Below the pieces are notes generated by a model. The model did no database searches and was not told the origin of the DNA. It saw only the letters and a list, made by a program, of their open reading frames with translations. A stretch of DNA of 56,483 nt from Sandaracinobacteroides sayramensis. GTDB lineage: Bacteria > Pseudomonadota > Alphaproteobacteria > Sphingomonadales > Sphingomonadaceae. A program made the translations under genes and the position numbers. Of this stretch, positions 25,097 through 35,494 are shown piece by piece (positions within the stretch are counted from its first letter, which is position 1; each line of letters opens with the position of its first letter). Where the stretch lies: assembly GCF_022014495.1 (NCBI RefSeq), contig NZ_JAKLSQ010000009.1, positions 1-56,483 of the forward strand, read 5' to 3'.

Positions 25097-26155
25097 TCAG
25101 AATTCCTGTTCGAGCTTCTTCGCGAGATCCTCGATATTCTCCGGCGGCCAGCCGGGGATATCCATGCCGAGGCGCAGGCCCATGGAGGCCAGCACTTCCT
25201 TGATCTCGTTCAGCGACTTGCGGCCGAAGTTCGGCGTGCGGAGCATTTCCGGCTCGCTCTTCTGCACCAGGTCGCCGATGTAGATGATGTTGTCGTTCTT
25301 CAGGCAGTTCGCCGACCGCACCGAAAGCTCCAGCTCGTCCACCTTCTTCAGGAGGTTGCGGTTCATCATCACGTCGGTCGGCTCTTCCGCCACCACGCCG
25401 CCGGCGACCGGCGCCGCGGCGATCGGGCGGGCGACCGGCTCCTCGAAGTTGATGAACAGCTGCAGCTGGTCCTGCAGGATGCGCGCGGCATAGCCGACCG
25501 CATCTTCCGCCGGCACCGAACCGTCGGTCTCGACCGTCAGCGTCAGCTTGTCATAGTCGAGGTCCTGGCCGACGCGGGTGGGTTCCACCTTGTAGGCCAC
25601 CTGCCGCACCGGCGAGTAGAGCGCGTCCACCGGGATCAGGCCGATCGGCGCGTCGGCCGGGCGGTTCTGCGCGGCGGGGACATAGCCCTTCCCCGTCTGC
25701 ACCGTCAGTTCCATGTTGAAGGTCGCGCCTTCGTCCAGCGTGCAGATGACGAGATCGGGGTTCGAAATCTCGATGTCGCCCGAAACCGCGATCTGGCCGG
25801 CCGTCACTTCGCCGGGGCCGGAGGCCGACAGCGACAGGCGCTTCACCTGGTCGCCCTGCATCTTCACGACGATCTGCTTCACGTTCAGCACGATGTCGGT
25901 CAGATCCTCGCGCACGCCCGGCAGCGAGGAGAATTCGTGCAGCGCCCCGTCGATCTTGATCGCCGTCACCGCCGCGCCCTGCAGGCTCGACAGCAGCACC
26001 CGGCGCAGCGCGTTGCCGAGCGTCAGGCCGAAGCCCCGCTCCAGCGGCTCGGCCACGAACAGCTTGCGGGCGCGGCTGCCGCCGGACTTCACTTCCAGCG
26101 CGTTCGGCTTCTTCAGTTCCTGCCAGTTCTTCGCATAGGCTGCTGACACGTTCAT
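25097..26155 (-). CDS. rpoA: RNA polymerase alpha subunit
   Basis: The 352-residue protein has the N-terminal assembly domain ([22 protein letters not shown] near 33-54) that dimerises and binds beta and beta'. A linker near 240-270 leads to the C-terminal domain, where [16 protein letters not shown] and the helix-hairpin-helix [17 protein letters not shown] contact UP elements and activators. GAAGGTGAG precedes the ATG. It stands between rpsK and rplQ as in most Proteobacteria. Full length. Confidence 0.98.
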   Translation of the reverse strand: MNVSAAYAKNWQELKKPNALEVKSGGSRARKLFVAEPLERGFGLTLGNALRRVLLSSLQGAAVTAIKIDGALHEFSSLPGVREDLTDIVLNVKQIVVKMQGDQVKRLSLSASGPGEVTAGQIAVSGDIEISNPDLVICTLDEGATFNMELTVQTGKGYVPAAQNRPADAPIGLIPVDALYSPVRQVAYKVEPTRVGQDLDYDKLTLTVETDGSVPAEDAVGYAARILQDQLQLFINFEEPVARPIAAAPVAGGVVAEEPTDVMMNRNLLKKVDELELSVRSANCLKNDNIIYIGDLVQKSEPEMLRTPNFGRKSLNEIKEVLASMGLRLGMDIPGWPPENIEDLAKKLEQEF

Positions 26156-26287
26156 CTCACCTTCGCTTTTGCGGCTCGCCCCACAACCAGTGCCCGGGAC
26201 GGACCGCCTGTTTCGTGCCTACACCGGCGCGCCCACGGACGGCGCGCCTGTCCGGCCCGGCGTTGCCGCCGGCCCGGCAACCCATCG

Positions 26288-26677
26288 TCAGACCCGACGG
26301 CGCTTCGGCGGGCGCACCCCGTTGTGCGGGATGGAGGTCACGTCGCGGATGGACGTGATCTGGAAGCCGACCGCCTGCAGCGCGCGAAGCGCCGATTCGC
26401 GGCCCGAACCCGGCCCCTTCACCTCGACTTCGAGGGTGCGGACTCCATGCTCGGCGGCCTTCTTGCCGGCGTCTTCGGCGGCGACCTGGGCGGCGTAGGG
26501 CGTCGACTTGCGGCTGCCCTTGAAGCCCATGGTGCCGGCCGACGACCAGGCAATCGCATTGCCCTGCGCGTCGGTGATGGTGATCATGGTGTTGTTGAAG
26601 CTGGCGTTCACATGCGCGACGCCGGCCGTGATGTTCTTGCGCTCGCGGCGCTTCAGCCTTTCGGGTGCGCGTGCCAT
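26288..26677 (-). CDS. rpsK: 30S ribosomal protein S11
   Basis: The 129-residue protein shows the S11 core [20 protein letters not shown] and the C-terminal [19 protein letters not shown]11 sits on the platform of the small subunit close to the E-site mRNA. Its ATG shares one base with the rpsM stop (TAATG), so translation is probably coupled. Confidence 0.97.
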   Translation of the reverse strand: MARAPERLKRRERKNITAGVAHVNASFNNTMITITDAQGNAIAWSSAGTMGFKGSRKSTPYAAQVAAEDAGKKAAEHGVRTLEVEVKGPGSGRESALRALQAVGFQITSIRDVTSIPHNGVRPPKRRRV

Positions 26678-27045
26678 TACTTCTTCTTCCCTGCGATCGG
26701 CTTGGCCTTGCCCTTGCGGGTGCGGGCGTTGGTGTGGGTGCGCTGGCCGCGGACCGGCAGGCCCTTGCGGTGACGCAGGCCACGGTAGCAGGCCAGGTCC
26801 ATCAGCCGCTTGATGCTCATCGCCGTGTCGCGGCGAAGGTCGCCTTCCACCACATAGTCGCGGTCGATGGTCTCGCGGATCGAAAGGACTTCGGCGTCGG
26901 TCAGGTCCTGCACGCGGCGCTCGGGCGGGAAGCCCAGCTTCTGGGTGATTTCCCTGGCGCGCGTGCGGCCGATTCCGTGAATATAGGTCAGCGCGATTTC
27001 CACGCGCTTGTTGGTGGGGATGTTGACCCCTGCAATACGTGCCAC
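26677..27045 (-). CDS. rpsM: 30S ribosomal protein S13
   Basis: The 122-residue protein starts at a GTG (27045) as [20 protein letters not shown], with GGAG upstream; a longer open frame beyond it is not homologous. The C-terminal tail [20 protein letters not shown] reaches the P-site tRNA. S13 forms bridges to the large subunit. First gene of the alpha-type group here, 272 bp after adk; that gap shows no clear extra gene. Confidence 0.97.
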   Translation of the reverse strand: MARIAGVNIPTNKRVEIALTYIHGIGRTRAREITQKLGFPPERRVQDLTDAEVLSIRETIDRDYVVEGDLRRDTAMSIKRLMDLACYRGLRHRKGLPVRGQRTHTNARTRKGKAKPIAGKKK

Positions 27046-27317
27046 AAACTGCTCCTGCTCCACAGGGCGCCTTGGGCGGGGCGCCCCATCTCTATGCGTG
27101 CCGCCTTCCCGCAACACCAAAATCCTGCCGCCGGAACGGTCCGGGGGCCAAGCTGCTCGCGCGCGGGAATCGGAAGCAGCGTCGCTAAAGGGCCGGGCGG
27201 CTTGTGTCAAGCGCGCACGGCGAATTTCAGCCGGCTGTCAAGCCATATTCGTCGGGCGGATAGCGCGCCGGGCCGGAAGGAGAAGCCTTGGCCGCCCTGC
27301 CCCGCCCTTTGGCCCTG

Positions 27318-27995
27318 TCAGCGGCCGTCGAGATAAGCGGCGATGGCTTCGCCCACCGCGCCCATGTCGGCCATGCCGTCCACGCGCCGGACGAGCCCGC
27401 GCTCCGCATAGATGGGGAGGATCGGCGCCGTCTTGGCGCGATACTCGGCCATGCGCGTGCGCACGGTTTCCTCATTGTCGTCCGGGCGGCGCTTGAATTC
27501 GGTACCGCCGCACTTGTCGCAGACGCCCGCTACCTGCGGCTGCTTGTAGCGGTCGTGATAGCCTTCGCCGCATTTCGCGCAGGTGTAGCGGCCGGTGATG
27601 CGGTCGACCAGCGCATCCTCGTCCACCTCCAGCTCGATCACATGGTCGAGCGTGCGGCCGCGCGAGGAGAGCAGCCCGTCCAGCAGCTCGGCCTGCCGCG
27701 CGGTGCGGGGGTAGCCGTCGAAGATCACGCCCTTTTCCAGCGGGATCCCGTCCAGATGCTCGCCGAGGATTTCGCCCATCAGCTCGTCGGGGAACAGCTT
27801 GCCGGCCTTCATGATCTCGTCGGCCATCTTTCCGACTTCGGTTCCGGCCTTCACCGCGGCGCGCAGTATGTCCCCGGTGGAAAGCTGCACCATGCCGCGC
27901 TCGGCCACCAGCCGTTGCGCCTGCGTGCCCTTCCCGGCGCCCGGAGGCCCCAGCAGGATGATGTTCGCGGCCGTCTTGCCCCCTTCGATCGTCAA
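27318..27995 (-). CDS. adk: Adenylate kinase (zinc-lid type)
   Basis: The 225-residue enzyme interconverts ATP and AMP with two ADP. The P-loop is GPPGAGKGT (16-24). The LID carries four cysteines (C139, C142, C159, C162) that bind structural zinc, a form common in Gram-positives and found in some alphaproteobacteria. The start is TTG at 27995, overlapping the secY stop by four bases (TTGA) and preceded by GGAGGACG, so coupling to secY is likely. The spc-operon position after secY is usual. Confidence 0.96.
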   Translation of the reverse strand: MTIEGGKTAANIILLGPPGAGKGTQAQRLVAERGMVQLSTGDILRAAVKAGTEVGKMADEIMKAGKLFPDELMGEILGEHLDGIPLEKGVIFDGYPRTARQAELLDGLLSSRGRTLDHVIELEVDEDALVDRITGRYTCAKCGEGYHDRYKQPQVAGVCDKCGGTEFKRRPDDNEETVRTRMAEYRAKTAPILPIYAERGLVRRVDGMADMGAVGEAIAAYLDGR

Positions 27996-29344
27996 CGTCG
28001 TCCTCCGGTCCTCAGCTTGGCCTTCTTGATGAGGCCTTCATATTGGTGCGCCAGCAAATGCCCCTGAATCTGCGCCACCGTGTCCATCGTCACATTGACG
28101 ACGATCAACAGGGAGGTGCCGCCCAAATAGAAGGGCACGGCCATGCGGCTGATCAGGAACTCCGGCATAAGGCAGACGAATGTCAGATAGGCGGCGCCGA
28201 CGACGGTGATTCGAGTCAGCACATAGTCCAGGTAGACGGCCGTCTTCTCGCCGGGGCGGATGCCGGGCACGAAGCCGCCGTGCTTCTTCAGATTGTCGGC
28301 CGTTTCCTCCGGGTTGAAGACGACGGCGGTGTAGAAGAAGCTGAAGAAGATGATTCCGGCCGCGTAGAGCGCCATGTAGAGCGGCGCGCCGTGCTGCAGC
28401 GCGGTCGTCACCGACAGCAGCCATTCCGGGCCGCCTTCCTGGCCCATGAACTGGGCGATGGTCAGCGGCAGAAGCAGCAGCGACGAGGCGAAGATCGGCG
28501 GGATGACGTTCGCCGTGTTCAGCTTCAGCGGCAGGTGCGAGCTGTCGCCCTGGAACATGCGGTTGCCGACCTGGCGCTTGGGATATTGAATGGGGATTCG
28601 CCGCTGCGCGCGCTCCATCAGGCAGATGAAGGCGACCACGGCCAGCGCCAGCACGATGATGACCATGATGAAGCCGGGCGAGATGGCGCCGGTGCGCCCC
28701 TGCTCCAGAAGGCCGCCGAGCGCCATCGGGATCTGGGCGACGATGCCCGCCATGATGATGAGCGAAATGCCGTTGCCGATGCCGCGGCTGGTGATCTGCT
28801 CGCCCAGCCACATCAGGAACATGGTGCCGCCCAGCAGCGTGATGATGGTGGAGATGCGGAAGAACCAGCCCGGATCGATCACCGCCGAAGCCCCGGCGGA
28901 CGCGCCCCAGCTTTCGAGGCCGACGGCGATCCCATAGCCCTGGAAGATGGTGAGGACGACGGTGCCGAAGCGGGTATATTGGTTCAGCTTCTTGCGGCCG
29001 CTTTCGCCTTCCTTCTTCAGCGCCTTCCACGGCTCGTAGATGGAGCCCATCAGCTGCACCACGATGGAGGCAGTGATGTAGGGCATGATGCCGAGCGCGA
29101 TGATCGACATCCGCTCCAGCGCGCCGCCCGAGAACATGTTCACGAAGTCGAGCATTCCGCCCGCCGTCTGGGTGAACAGCTGGGAAAGCGCCTGCGGGTC
29201 GATTCCGGGCAGCGGCACGAAGGAGCAGAGCCGGAAAACGATGAGAGCGCCTATGGTGAACCACAGGCGCTTCTTGAGGTCGGTCGCCTTGGAGAAGTTG
29301 GCGAAGCTCAGATTCTGGGCAAGCGTGTCGGCGGCTGTCGCCAT
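27992..29344 (-). CDS. secY: Protein translocase channel subunit SecY
   Basis: The 450-residue protein has ten predicted membrane helices and the plug region after helix 1 (PLPGIDPQALSQLF). The cytoplasmic loop with RRIPIQYPKRQVGNRMF contacts the ribosome and SecA. SecY forms the SecYEG channel in the inner membrane. AGGAAGAG precedes the ATG. It follows rplO in the spc operon and overlaps the adk start. Confidence 0.98.
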   Translation of the reverse strand: MATAADTLAQNLSFANFSKATDLKKRLWFTIGALIVFRLCSFVPLPGIDPQALSQLFTQTAGGMLDFVNMFSGGALERMSIIALGIMPYITASIVVQLMGSIYEPWKALKKEGESGRKKLNQYTRFGTVVLTIFQGYGIAVGLESWGASAGASAVIDPGWFFRISTIITLLGGTMFLMWLGEQITSRGIGNGISLIIMAGIVAQIPMALGGLLEQGRTGAISPGFIMVIIVLALAVVAFICLMERAQRRIPIQYPKRQVGNRMFQGDSSHLPLKLNTANVIPPIFASSLLLLPLTIAQFMGQEGGPEWLLSVTTALQHGAPLYMALYAAGIIFFSFFYTAVVFNPEETADNLKKHGGFVPGIRPGEKTAVYLDYVLTRITVVGAAYLTFVCLMPEFLISRMAVPFYLGGTSLLIVVNVTMDTVAQIQGHLLAHQYEGLIKKAKLRTGGRR

Positions 29345-29479
29345 GGTCTCTTCCTATCAGGGGCCGGACCCGGCGGGCCGGGCGCCAACATCTGCGCTGA
29401 TGTAGGCGCTCGACCCGCGCAAGAAAAGCCCGTCAGTCAGCAGAAAGCCTTCCGGCTTTAAACCTGAGGCTTCCGGGCC

Positions 29480-29962
29480 TCAGGCTTCCGGGGCAGCCTT
29501 CTTCGCCGGCAGCGTGACCGTGCCGCCGGCCGCTTCCACGGCGGCCTGCGCCGTCTTGGTGACGCCGGCCACATGCAGGTCGAGCTTGGCCTTCAGTTCG
29601 CCCTTGCCGAGAAGGCGCACGCCGTCCTTCGGCTGGGTGACGAGGCCGGCCGCCTGAAGCGCCGCCACATCGACCGCCACCGCCACGTCGAGACGGCCTT
29701 CGTCCACCGCGCGCTGCAGGGCGCCGATGTTGACTTCGCTGTATTCGCGGCGGTTCGGCTTGTTGAAGCCGCGCTTCGGCAGGCGCATGTGCAGCGGCAT
29801 CTGGCCGCCTTCGAAGCCCTTGATGGCGACGCCCGAACGGCTCTTCTGGCCCTTCTGGCCGCGACCGCCGGTCTTGCCGACGCCGGAGCCGATGCCGCGG
29901 CCGACGCGCACGCGATCCTTGCGGGCGCCGGGGTTGTCGTTGATTTCATTCAGTTTGGTCAT
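29480..29962 (-). CDS. rplO: 50S ribosomal protein L15
   Basis: The 160-residue protein opens [20 protein letters not shown] and carries the glycine-rich, basic N-terminal stretch ([16 protein letters not shown]) that threads into 23S rRNA. The C-terminus ends in an Ala/Lys-rich tail ([10 protein letters not shown]). It lies between rpmD and secY; the 135-bp gap before secY could hold a weak promoter but none is clear. Confidence 0.97.
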   Translation of the reverse strand: MTKLNEINDNPGARKDRVRVGRGIGSGVGKTGGRGQKGQKSRSGVAIKGFEGGQMPLHMRLPKRGFNKPNRREYSEVNIGALQRAVDEGRLDVAVAVDVAALQAAGLVTQPKDGVRLLGKGELKAKLDLHVAGVTKTAQAAVEAAGGTVTLPAKKAAPEA

Positions 29963-30004
29963 TGCACTCGCTTTCGCTTTCTACGCGCCGTGACGGGGAG
30001 AGCC

Positions 30005-30190
30005 TTAGCCCTCCACCTTCACCATATGCTGCACCTTGGCGATCATGCCGCGCACCTCGGGGGTGTCCTGCAGTTCCCGCGTCCGGTTCATCTTGTTGAG
30101 GCCGAGCCCGACGAGGGTGGCCCGCTGGTCCTTGGTGCGGCGGATCGGCGAGCCGATCTGCGTGACCTTCAGCGTTTTCGTATCAGCCAT
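30005..30190 (-). CDS. rpmD: 50S ribosomal protein L30
   Basis: This 61-residue protein shows the L30 signature [20 protein letters not shown] followed by [17 protein letters not shown]30 is a small beta-alpha protein on the large subunit. It sits in the usual place between rpsE and rplO. Confidence 0.96.
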   Translation of the reverse strand: MADTKTLKVTQIGSPIRRTKDQRATLVGLGLNKMNRTRELQDTPEVRGMIAKVQHMVKVEG

Positions 30191-30202
30191 TGCTCATTCT
30201 CC

Positions 30203-30922
30203 TCAGGCGACGACCGCGTCGGCGTCGGCCTGGGCCTGCGCGGGCGAGATGTCGCCACGGCGGGCCAGCAGGTCGGCCACCTTCTTGCCGCGCCGCTGGG
30301 CGACCGTGCGGGGCGAGGTCTGCCCTTCGAGCGCCGCGAAGGTCGCGCGCACCATGTTGTAGGGGTTGTTCGAGCCGGTCGACTTGGAGACGACATCGGC
30401 CACGCCCAGGCTTTCGAAGACGGCGCGCATCGGGCCGCCGGCGATGATTCCGGTCCCCGGCGTCGCCGAGCGGACATGCACCTTGCCGGCGCCGAAATGG
30501 CCATAGCCGTCATGGTGCAGCGTGCGGCCTTCGCGCAGCGCCACGCGGATCATCGCCTTCTTGGCCGCCGCGGTCGCCTTGGAAATGGCTTCCGGCACTT
30601 CGCGCGCCTTGCCATGGCCGAAGCCGACACGGCCCTTGCCGTCGCCGACGACCACCAGGGCCGCGAAGCCGAAGCGCTTGCCGCCCTTCACCGTCTTCGA
30701 GACGCGGTTGATGTGCACCAGCTTCTCGATCAGCTCGGGGCCTTCGTCGGCCTCGCTCTGGCGCGGGTCGCGGCGGCGGCGGTCGCCGTCGCGGCCGCCA
30801 CGGCCGCCCGGACCGCCGCGGTCGCCGCCCGGGCCACCACGGCCACGGCCACGGCCGCGACGCTCTTCCTGCTGGCCGCCTTCGGCCGCGGGTGCTTCGG
30901 TTTGGATCACTTCGTCGGCCAT
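30203..30922 (-). CDS. rpsE: 30S ribosomal protein S5 with RG-rich extension
   Basis: The product is 239 residues, about 70 longer than E. coli S5. The core begins near residue 60 ([20 protein letters not shown]) with the double-stranded RNA-binding fold and the decoding-fidelity loop. Before it lies an N-terminal extension of about 55 residues: an acidic/Gln stretch ([16 protein letters not shown]), then repeats of RGRG, GGPGG and RGG ending in RRRRDPRQ. The ATG at 30922 is three bases inside the rplR stop region; a frame starting earlier overlaps rplR. S5 helps mRNA unwinding and accuracy. The extension may add RNA binding. Confidence 0.97.
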   Translation of the reverse strand: MADEVIQTEAPAAEGGQQEERRGRGRGRGGPGGDRGGPGGRGGRDGDRRRRDPRQSEADEGPELIEKLVHINRVSKTVKGGKRFGFAALVVVGDGKGRVGFGHGKAREVPEAISKATAAAKKAMIRVALREGRTLHHDGYGHFGAGKVHVRSATPGTGIIAGGPMRAVFESLGVADVVSKSTGSNNPYNMVRATFAALEGQTSPRTVAQRRGKKVADLLARRGDISPAQAQADADAVVA

Positions 30923-30923
30923 C

Positions 30924-31277
30924 TCAGAACTCCAGTCCGCCTTCGCGGGCGGCATCGGCCAGAGCCTTCACCCGACCATGAAACAGGAAGCCGCCACGGT
31001 CGAACACGACCTTGGAGACACCGGCCGCCTTCGCGCGCTCGGCCAGCAGCTTGCCGATGGTGGCAGCCGCCGCGACCGAAGCGCCCGTGCCGGAGAAATC
31101 CTTCTCCAGCGTCGAGGCGGCAGCGAGCGTGCGGCCCTGCGCGTCGTCGATCACCTGCGCGTAGATGTGCAGCCCGGTGCGATGCACCGACAGGCGGGGA
31201 CGGCCACCGGCCCTGGAAACGAGGGCCGTGCGCACGCGGCGCCGACGGGCCTGGAACGGGGAAAGATGCTTCACCAT
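30924..31277 (-). CDS. rplR: 50S ribosomal protein L18
   Basis: The 117-residue protein contains [20 protein letters not shown] and ends [20 protein letters not shown], characteristic of L18, which binds 5S rRNA with L5 in the central protuberance. Its start shares a base with the rplF stop. Confidence 0.97.
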   Translation of the reverse strand: MVKHLSPFQARRRRVRTALVSRAGGRPRLSVHRTGLHIYAQVIDDAQGRTLAAASTLEKDFSGTGASVAAAATIGKLLAERAKAAGVSKVVFDRGGFLFHGRVKALADAAREGGLEF

Positions 31278-31810
31278 TACTTCTTCTTCCCTTCCTTGCG
31301 GAAGATGAACTCGCCGCGATACTTGATCCCCTTGCCCTTATAGGGCTCGGGCTTGCGCCAGCGGCGGATCTCGGCGGCGACCTGGCCGACCTTCTGCCGG
31401 TCGGAGCCGCTGATCTCGACCGTCGTCTGGTCGGGCGTCTTGATCGTGATGCCTTCCGGGATATCGTAGTTCACGTCGTGGCTGAAGCCGAGCTGCAGCT
31501 TCAGGGTCTTGCCCTGCACGGACGCGCGATAGCCGACGCCGGTGATTTCCAGCACCTTGGTGAAGCCGTCGGAGACGCCCACCACAAGGTTCGACACCAT
31601 GGTGCGCTGCATGCCCCAGAAGGCGCGGGCGCGCTTGGTCTCGTTCGCCGGGTTCACCTGGATCTCATTGCCTTCGATGATGTAGGCGATGTCCTCCACG
31701 AGCGGCATGGAAAGGGTGCCCTTCGGGCCCTTCACTTCGATGATACCACCGTTGATCGACGCCTGGACGCCGGCCGGGATGGTCACGGGTTTCTTACCGA
31801 TGCGGCTCAT
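31277..31810 (-). CDS. rplF: 50S ribosomal protein L6
   Basis: The 177-residue protein begins [20 protein letters not shown] and has the second repeat domain ending [20 protein letters not shown], the conserved L6 C-terminus. L6 lies next to the sarcin-ricin loop and the L7/L12 stalk base. It is three bases from the rpsH stop and runs into rplR by a one-base overlap. Confidence 0.97.
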   Translation of the reverse strand: MSRIGKKPVTIPAGVQASINGGIIEVKGPKGTLSMPLVEDIAYIIEGNEIQVNPANETKRARAFWGMQRTMVSNLVVGVSDGFTKVLEITGVGYRASVQGKTLKLQLGFSHDVNYDIPEGITIKTPDQTTVEISGSDRQKVGQVAAEIRRWRKPEPYKGKGIKYRGEFIFRKEGKKK

Positions 31811-31812
31811 GA

Positions 31813-32211
31813 TCAGAACACCTGGCAGAGAACTTCGCCGCCGACATTCTCGGTCCGCGCTTCCGCGTCGGAGAGAACGCCCTTCGGCGTCGAGACAATG
31901 GTGATTCCAAGGCCGTTCTTGACCCGCGGCAGTTCCTGCGCGCCGGCATAGACACGACGGCCGGGCTTCGACACGCGCGAGACGTATTGGATCGCCGGCT
32001 GGCCTTCGAAATATTTCAGCTCGATGCGGATGGTCGGCGTCGGGCCGCCCGTTTCCTCACGCGAGTAGCCGCGGATATAGCCTTCGCGCTGCAGCACGTC
32101 GAGCACGCTCGCCCTCAAGCGGGACGCGGGTGTCAGCACGCTGTCCTTCTTCGCGGACTGGCCGTTGCGGATGCGGGTGAGCATATCACCCAAGGGATCG
32201 GTCATGTTCAT
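31813..32211 (-). CDS. rpsH: 30S ribosomal protein S8
   Basis: This 132-residue protein starts [20 protein letters not shown] and ends [20 protein letters not shown], both standard for S8. S8 binds the 16S central domain; in other bacteria it also represses spc-operon translation, and no such site was looked for in detail here. Confidence 0.97.
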   Translation of the reverse strand: MNMTDPLGDMLTRIRNGQSAKKDSVLTPASRLRASVLDVLQREGYIRGYSREETGGPTPTIRIELKYFEGQPAIQYVSRVSKPGRRVYAGAQELPRVKNGLGITIVSTPKGVLSDAEARTENVGGEVLCQVF

Positions 32212-32220
32212 GTCTTGCCC

Positions 32221-32526
32221 TTACCAGCTCGACTTCGTGAGGCCGGGGATCAGGCCCTTGTTGCCCAGTTCCCGCAGCATCACCCGCGACAGCTTGAACT
32301 TGCGATAATAGGCGCGGCTGCGCCCCGTCAGCTCGCAGCGGTTCCGCACCCGGGTCGGGTTCGCGTTGCGCGGCAGTTCCGCGAGCTTCAGGCGGGCCAT
32401 CAGGCGCTCGCCCTCGTCGCGCGTTTCGTCGTTCGCGATCTGCTTCAGCTTCTCGAACTTCGCCGCATATTGCTTGACCAGCGCCTTGCGACGCTCGTTC
32501 TTGTTCACAGAACTCAGTTTCGCCAT
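32221..32526 (-). CDS. rpsN: 30S ribosomal protein S14 (zinc-independent form)
   Basis: At 101 residues this is the long form of S14 and lacks the CxxC...CxxC zinc ribbon of the short form; only one Cys (in [17 protein letters not shown]) remains. S14 sits in the head of the 30S subunit. It lies between rplE and rpsH as in the standard spc order. Confidence 0.97.
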   Translation of the reverse strand: MAKLSSVNKNERRKALVKQYAAKFEKLKQIANDETRDEGERLMARLKLAELPRNANPTRVRNRCELTGRSRAYYRKFKLSRVMLRELGNKGLIPGLTKSSW

Positions 32527-32545
32527 GACTTAAGTTCCTCGTGTC

Positions 32546-33133
32546 TCAGGCCGCTGCCTGCTGGCGCGCTTCCGCGTCGCCAACAAAAGGCATACCGAAG
32601 TGGCGCAGAAGCGCGCGGGCTTCGTCGTCGGTTCCGGCGGTGGTGGTGATGATGATGTCCATGCCCCGGATCTTGTCGATCTTGTCGTAGGGCACTTCCG
32701 GGAAGATGATCTGCTCTTTCAGGCCCATGGCGTAGTTGCCACGGCCGTCGAAGCTCTTCGGGTTCACGCCGCGGAAATCCTTCACGCGGGGAAGCGCGAT
32801 GGTGATCAGCCGGTCCAGGAACTCGAACATGCGGTCGCGGCGGAGCGTCACCTTGCAGCCGATCGGCATGCCTTCGCGCAGCTTGAACTGCGCGATCGAC
32901 TTCTTGGCGCGGGTCACGACAGGCTTCTGGCCGGCGATCGCCATCATTTCGGCGGCCGCGATCTCGACCTTCTTCTTGTCCTGGGTCGCCTCGCCGACGC
33001 CCATGTTGATCACGATCTTCTCGATCTTCGGGATCTGCATCGGGTTCTTGTACCCGAACTCTTCGGTCATCGCCGCCTTGATGCGCTCTTCGTAGAGAGC
33101 CTGCATCCGGGGCTTAGCGCGTCCTTCAGCCAT
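32546..33133 (-). CDS. rplE: 50S ribosomal protein L5
   Basis: The 195-residue protein begins [20 protein letters not shown] and has the conserved [13 protein letters not shown] and the P-site loop region with [19 protein letters not shown]5 binds 5S rRNA and contacts P-site tRNA and S13. The ATG at 33133 overlaps the rplX stop by eight bases. Confidence 0.97.
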   Translation of the reverse strand: MAEGRAKPRMQALYEERIKAAMTEEFGYKNPMQIPKIEKIVINMGVGEATQDKKKVEIAAAEMMAIAGQKPVVTRAKKSIAQFKLREGMPIGCKVTLRRDRMFEFLDRLITIALPRVKDFRGVNPKSFDGRGNYAMGLKEQIIFPEVPYDKIDKIRGMDIIITTTAGTDDEARALLRHFGMPFVGDAEARQQAAA

Positions 33134-33446
33134 TGAGCACCTCACCCGAGCCCTTCAGGACCCGAACCTTCTTGCCGTCGCGCACTTCGAAACCGACGCG
33201 GGCAGCCTTGCCCGTCTTCGGATCCTTGATCGCCACGTTGGAAACGTCGATCGCAGCTTCGCGCTGCTTGATGCCGCCTTCCGGATCGGCCTGGCTCGGC
33301 TTGGTGTGGCGCGAAATCATGTTCACGCCCGACACGACGACCTTGCCTTCCTTCGGAAGCGCCTTCACCACCTCACCTTCGCGGCCCTTGTCCTTGCCGG
33401 TGAGAACGATGACGCGGTCACCCTTCTTGATTTTCGCCATGGACAT
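33126..33446 (-). CDS. rplX: 50S ribosomal protein L24
   Basis: This 106-residue protein has a KOW motif ([20 protein letters not shown]) and the loop [16 protein letters not shown]24 starts assembly of the large subunit. The ATG at 33446 is preceded by GGAGG and fused to the rplN stop as TGATG; a GTG and a later ATG are alternatives within three codons. Confidence 0.96.
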   Translation of the reverse strand: MSMAKIKKGDRVIVLTGKDKGREGEVVKALPKEGKVVVSGVNMISRHTKPSQADPEGGIKQREAAIDVSNVAIKDPKTGKAARVGFEVRDGKKVRVLKGSGEVLNG

Positions 33447-33814
33447 CACAACACCTCCGGGGCGAGCGAAATGATCTTCATATGGCCGGTCGAGCGCAGC
33501 TCGCGCACCACGGGGCCGAAGATGCGGGTGCCGATCGGCTCCTCATTCTTGTTGATGAGGACGGCGGCGTTGCCATCGAAGCGGATCACCGACCCGTCCG
33601 GGCGGCGGATGTCTTTGGCGGTGCGAACGACGACGGCGCGGTGCACGTCCCCCTTCTTCACGCGGCCCTTGGGCGCGGCTTCCTTCACCGAGACGACGAT
33701 CACGTCGCCCACGCCGGCGAAGCGGCGCTTGGAACCGCCGAGCACCTTAATGCACATCACTTCCTTGGCGCCCGAATTGTCCGCGACATCGAGCCTGGTC
33801 TGCATCTGAATCAT
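33446..33814 (-). CDS. rplN: 50S ribosomal protein L14
   Basis: The 122-residue protein reads [20 protein letters not shown] at its start and [20 protein letters not shown] later, diagnostic of L14. It forms intersubunit bridge B8 and binds the silencing factor RsfS in bacteria that have it. One base separates it from rpsQ. Confidence 0.97.
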   Translation of the reverse strand: MIQMQTRLDVADNSGAKEVMCIKVLGGSKRRFAGVGDVIVVSVKEAAPKGRVKKGDVHRAVVVRTAKDIRRPDGSVIRFDGNAAVLINKNEEPIGTRIFGPVVRELRSTGHMKIISLAPEVL

Positions 33815-33815
33815 C

Positions 33816-34079
33816 TCAGGCCACCTTCTCGGCGACGCCCGAAGTCGCCACCTTCTCGATCACGCGCCACGTCTTCAGCTTGCTGAGAGGCGCACATTCC
33901 TCGATCCGCACGATGTCGCCTTCCTTGATGAGGTTGGCTTCGTCATGGGCATGATATTTCTTCGAACGACGGATGATCTTGCCGTAGAGCGGGTGAGACA
34001 CCTTGCGCTCCACCAGCACCACCACCGTCTTGTCCGTCTTGTCGGAGACCACCGTCCCCTGAAGCACGCGCTTGGGCAT
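33816..34079 (-). CDS. rpsQ: 30S ribosomal protein S17
   Basis: The 87-residue OB-fold protein opens [20 protein letters not shown] and has the [20 protein letters not shown] strand. S17 is a primary binder of 16S rRNA. Standard place between rpmC and rplN. Confidence 0.97.
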   Translation of the reverse strand: MPKRVLQGTVVSDKTDKTVVVLVERKVSHPLYGKIIRRSKKYHAHDEANLIKEGDIVRIEECAPLSKLKTWRVIEKVATSGVAEKVA

Positions 34080-34089
34080 GGTATTCTCC

Positions 34090-34311
34090 TCAGGCTTCAG
34101 CCGCCTGCGCGGCGGAATCGGTTTTCCGGGCGCGGGCGTTCTGTTCGGTCTGGATGCGGGCGATGCTGCGGCGCACCTCCTTCACCCGGCTCGGCTTCTC
34201 CAGCTGCTGCGTCGCAGCCTGGAAGCGCAGGTTCAGCTGCTCGCGCTTCAGCGCGCTGAGCTCACCCGCCAGCTCGGCGTCCGAGCTCTTGTTATATTCC
34301 GGCTTGGCCAT
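34090..34311 (-). CDS. rpmC: 50S ribosomal protein L29
   Basis: This 73-residue helical-hairpin protein has [20 protein letters not shown] and [14 protein letters not shown], the L29 core. L29 lies by the tunnel exit with L23. It follows rplP by three bases. Confidence 0.96.
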   Translation of the reverse strand: MAKPEYNKSSDAELAGELSALKREQLNLRFQAATQQLEKPSRVKEVRRSIARIQTEQNARARKTDSAAQAAEA

Positions 34312-34314
34312 GGC

Positions 34315-34737
34315 TCAGTCCTTCTGCTCGCCGAGGCGCGTCACCATCTTCACCTTGATGGGAAGCTTGGCGGCGGCGCGTTCAAACGCACCGGCGGCCA
34401 CTTCGTGGCTCACGCCGTCGATCTCGAACATGATCCGGCCGGGTTTCACCCGCGCCGCCCAATATTCCGGGTTGCCCTTGCCCGAGCCCATGCGGACTTC
34501 GGCCGGCTTCGAGGACACGGGAACGTCCGGGAAGATGCGGATCCAGAGGCGCCCCTGGCGCTTCATGTGGCGGGTGATCGCGCGGCGGGCGCTTTCGATC
34601 TGGCGCGCGGTGATCCGCTCGGGCGCCAGCGCCTTCAGGCCAAAGGCGCCGAAGTTGAGCGCGGTTCCGCCCTTGGCGTCCCCATGGATACGGCCCTTGA
34701 AGGCCTTGCGGAACTTGGTCCGTTTCGGTTGCAGCAT
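34315..34737 (-). CDS. rplP: 50S ribosomal protein L16
   Basis: The 140-residue protein starts [20 protein letters not shown] and contains the loop [20 protein letters not shown] that reaches A- and P-site tRNA. It is needed for peptidyl transfer and is a common site of antibiotic-resistance changes; none can be called here. Confidence 0.97.
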   Translation of the reverse strand: MLQPKRTKFRKAFKGRIHGDAKGGTALNFGAFGLKALAPERITARQIESARRAITRHMKRQGRLWIRIFPDVPVSSKPAEVRMGSGKGNPEYWAARVKPGRIMFEIDGVSHEVAAGAFERAAAKLPIKVKMVTRLGEQKD

Positions 34738-34797
34738 TTTCTTTCGCCTTCAGACAGGGAATTAGCCCCCGATAAGGCGACGCTTATGAAGCGTCGC

Positions 34798-35493
34798 TTA
34801 TCGAGCGGGCCGAACACCCGACGTTTGGGATTCCATCATGAGCCGGTCCTGCGCCATCGGGTCGTGGCCAAGGATCTCGCCCTTGTACACCCAGACCTTG
34901 ATACCGCAGACGCCATAGGCCGTGTGGGCCTGGGCTTCGGCATAATCGACATTGGCGCGCAGCGTGTGCAGCGGAACCTTGCCTTCGCGGTAGGTTTCCG
35001 TGCGCGCGATCTCCGCGCCGCCCAGACGGCCGCCGCTGGTGATCTTGATGCCTTCGGCGCCGAGACGCTGGGCGGACTGCACGGCGCGCTTCATGGCGCG
35101 GCGGAAGGCCACCCGGCGCTCCAGCTGGTCGGCGATGCCTTGCGCGATCAGCTTGGCGTCGATCTCGGGCTTGCGGATTTCGACGATGTTGAGCGAGACT
35201 TCGCTCTTCGTCATCGCGCCGATCGCCTTCTTCAGCTTCTCGATGTCGGCGCCCTTCTTGCCGATGATCACGCCAGGGCGCGCGGCATAGATGGACACGC
35301 GGCACAGCTTTGCCGGACGCTCGATCACCACCTTCGAAATGGCGGCCTGCGGGTGCGCCTTCAGCACGAACTGGCGGATCTTCAGATCTTCCAGCAGCAG
35401 GCGGCCGTAGTCGTCGCCTTCGGCGTACCAGCGGCTGTCCCAGGTGCGGTTGATCTGCAGGCGAAGCCCGATGGGAGAGGATTTCTGACCCAT
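34798..35493 (-). CDS. rpsC: 30S ribosomal protein S3
   Basis: The 231-residue protein opens [20 protein letters not shown], has the KH domain [20 protein letters not shown], and the basic helicase region of the mRNA entry site. The C-terminal domain ends [20 protein letters not shown]. One base separates it from rplV upstream. Confidence 0.97.
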   Translation of the reverse strand: MGQKSSPIGLRLQINRTWDSRWYAEGDDYGRLLLEDLKIRQFVLKAHPQAAISKVVIERPAKLCRVSIYAARPGVIIGKKGADIEKLKKAIGAMTKSEVSLNIVEIRKPEIDAKLIAQGIADQLERRVAFRRAMKRAVQSAQRLGAEGIKITSGGRLGGAEIARTETYREGKVPLHTLRANVDYAEAQAHTAYGVCGIKVWVYKGEILGHDPMAQDRLMMESQTSGVRPAR

Positions 35494-35494
35494 A

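Noticed and set aside
29573-31951. A 792-codon plus-strand frame across rplO to rplF
   Set aside because: It spans several real genes on the other strand and their junctions; no domain seen.
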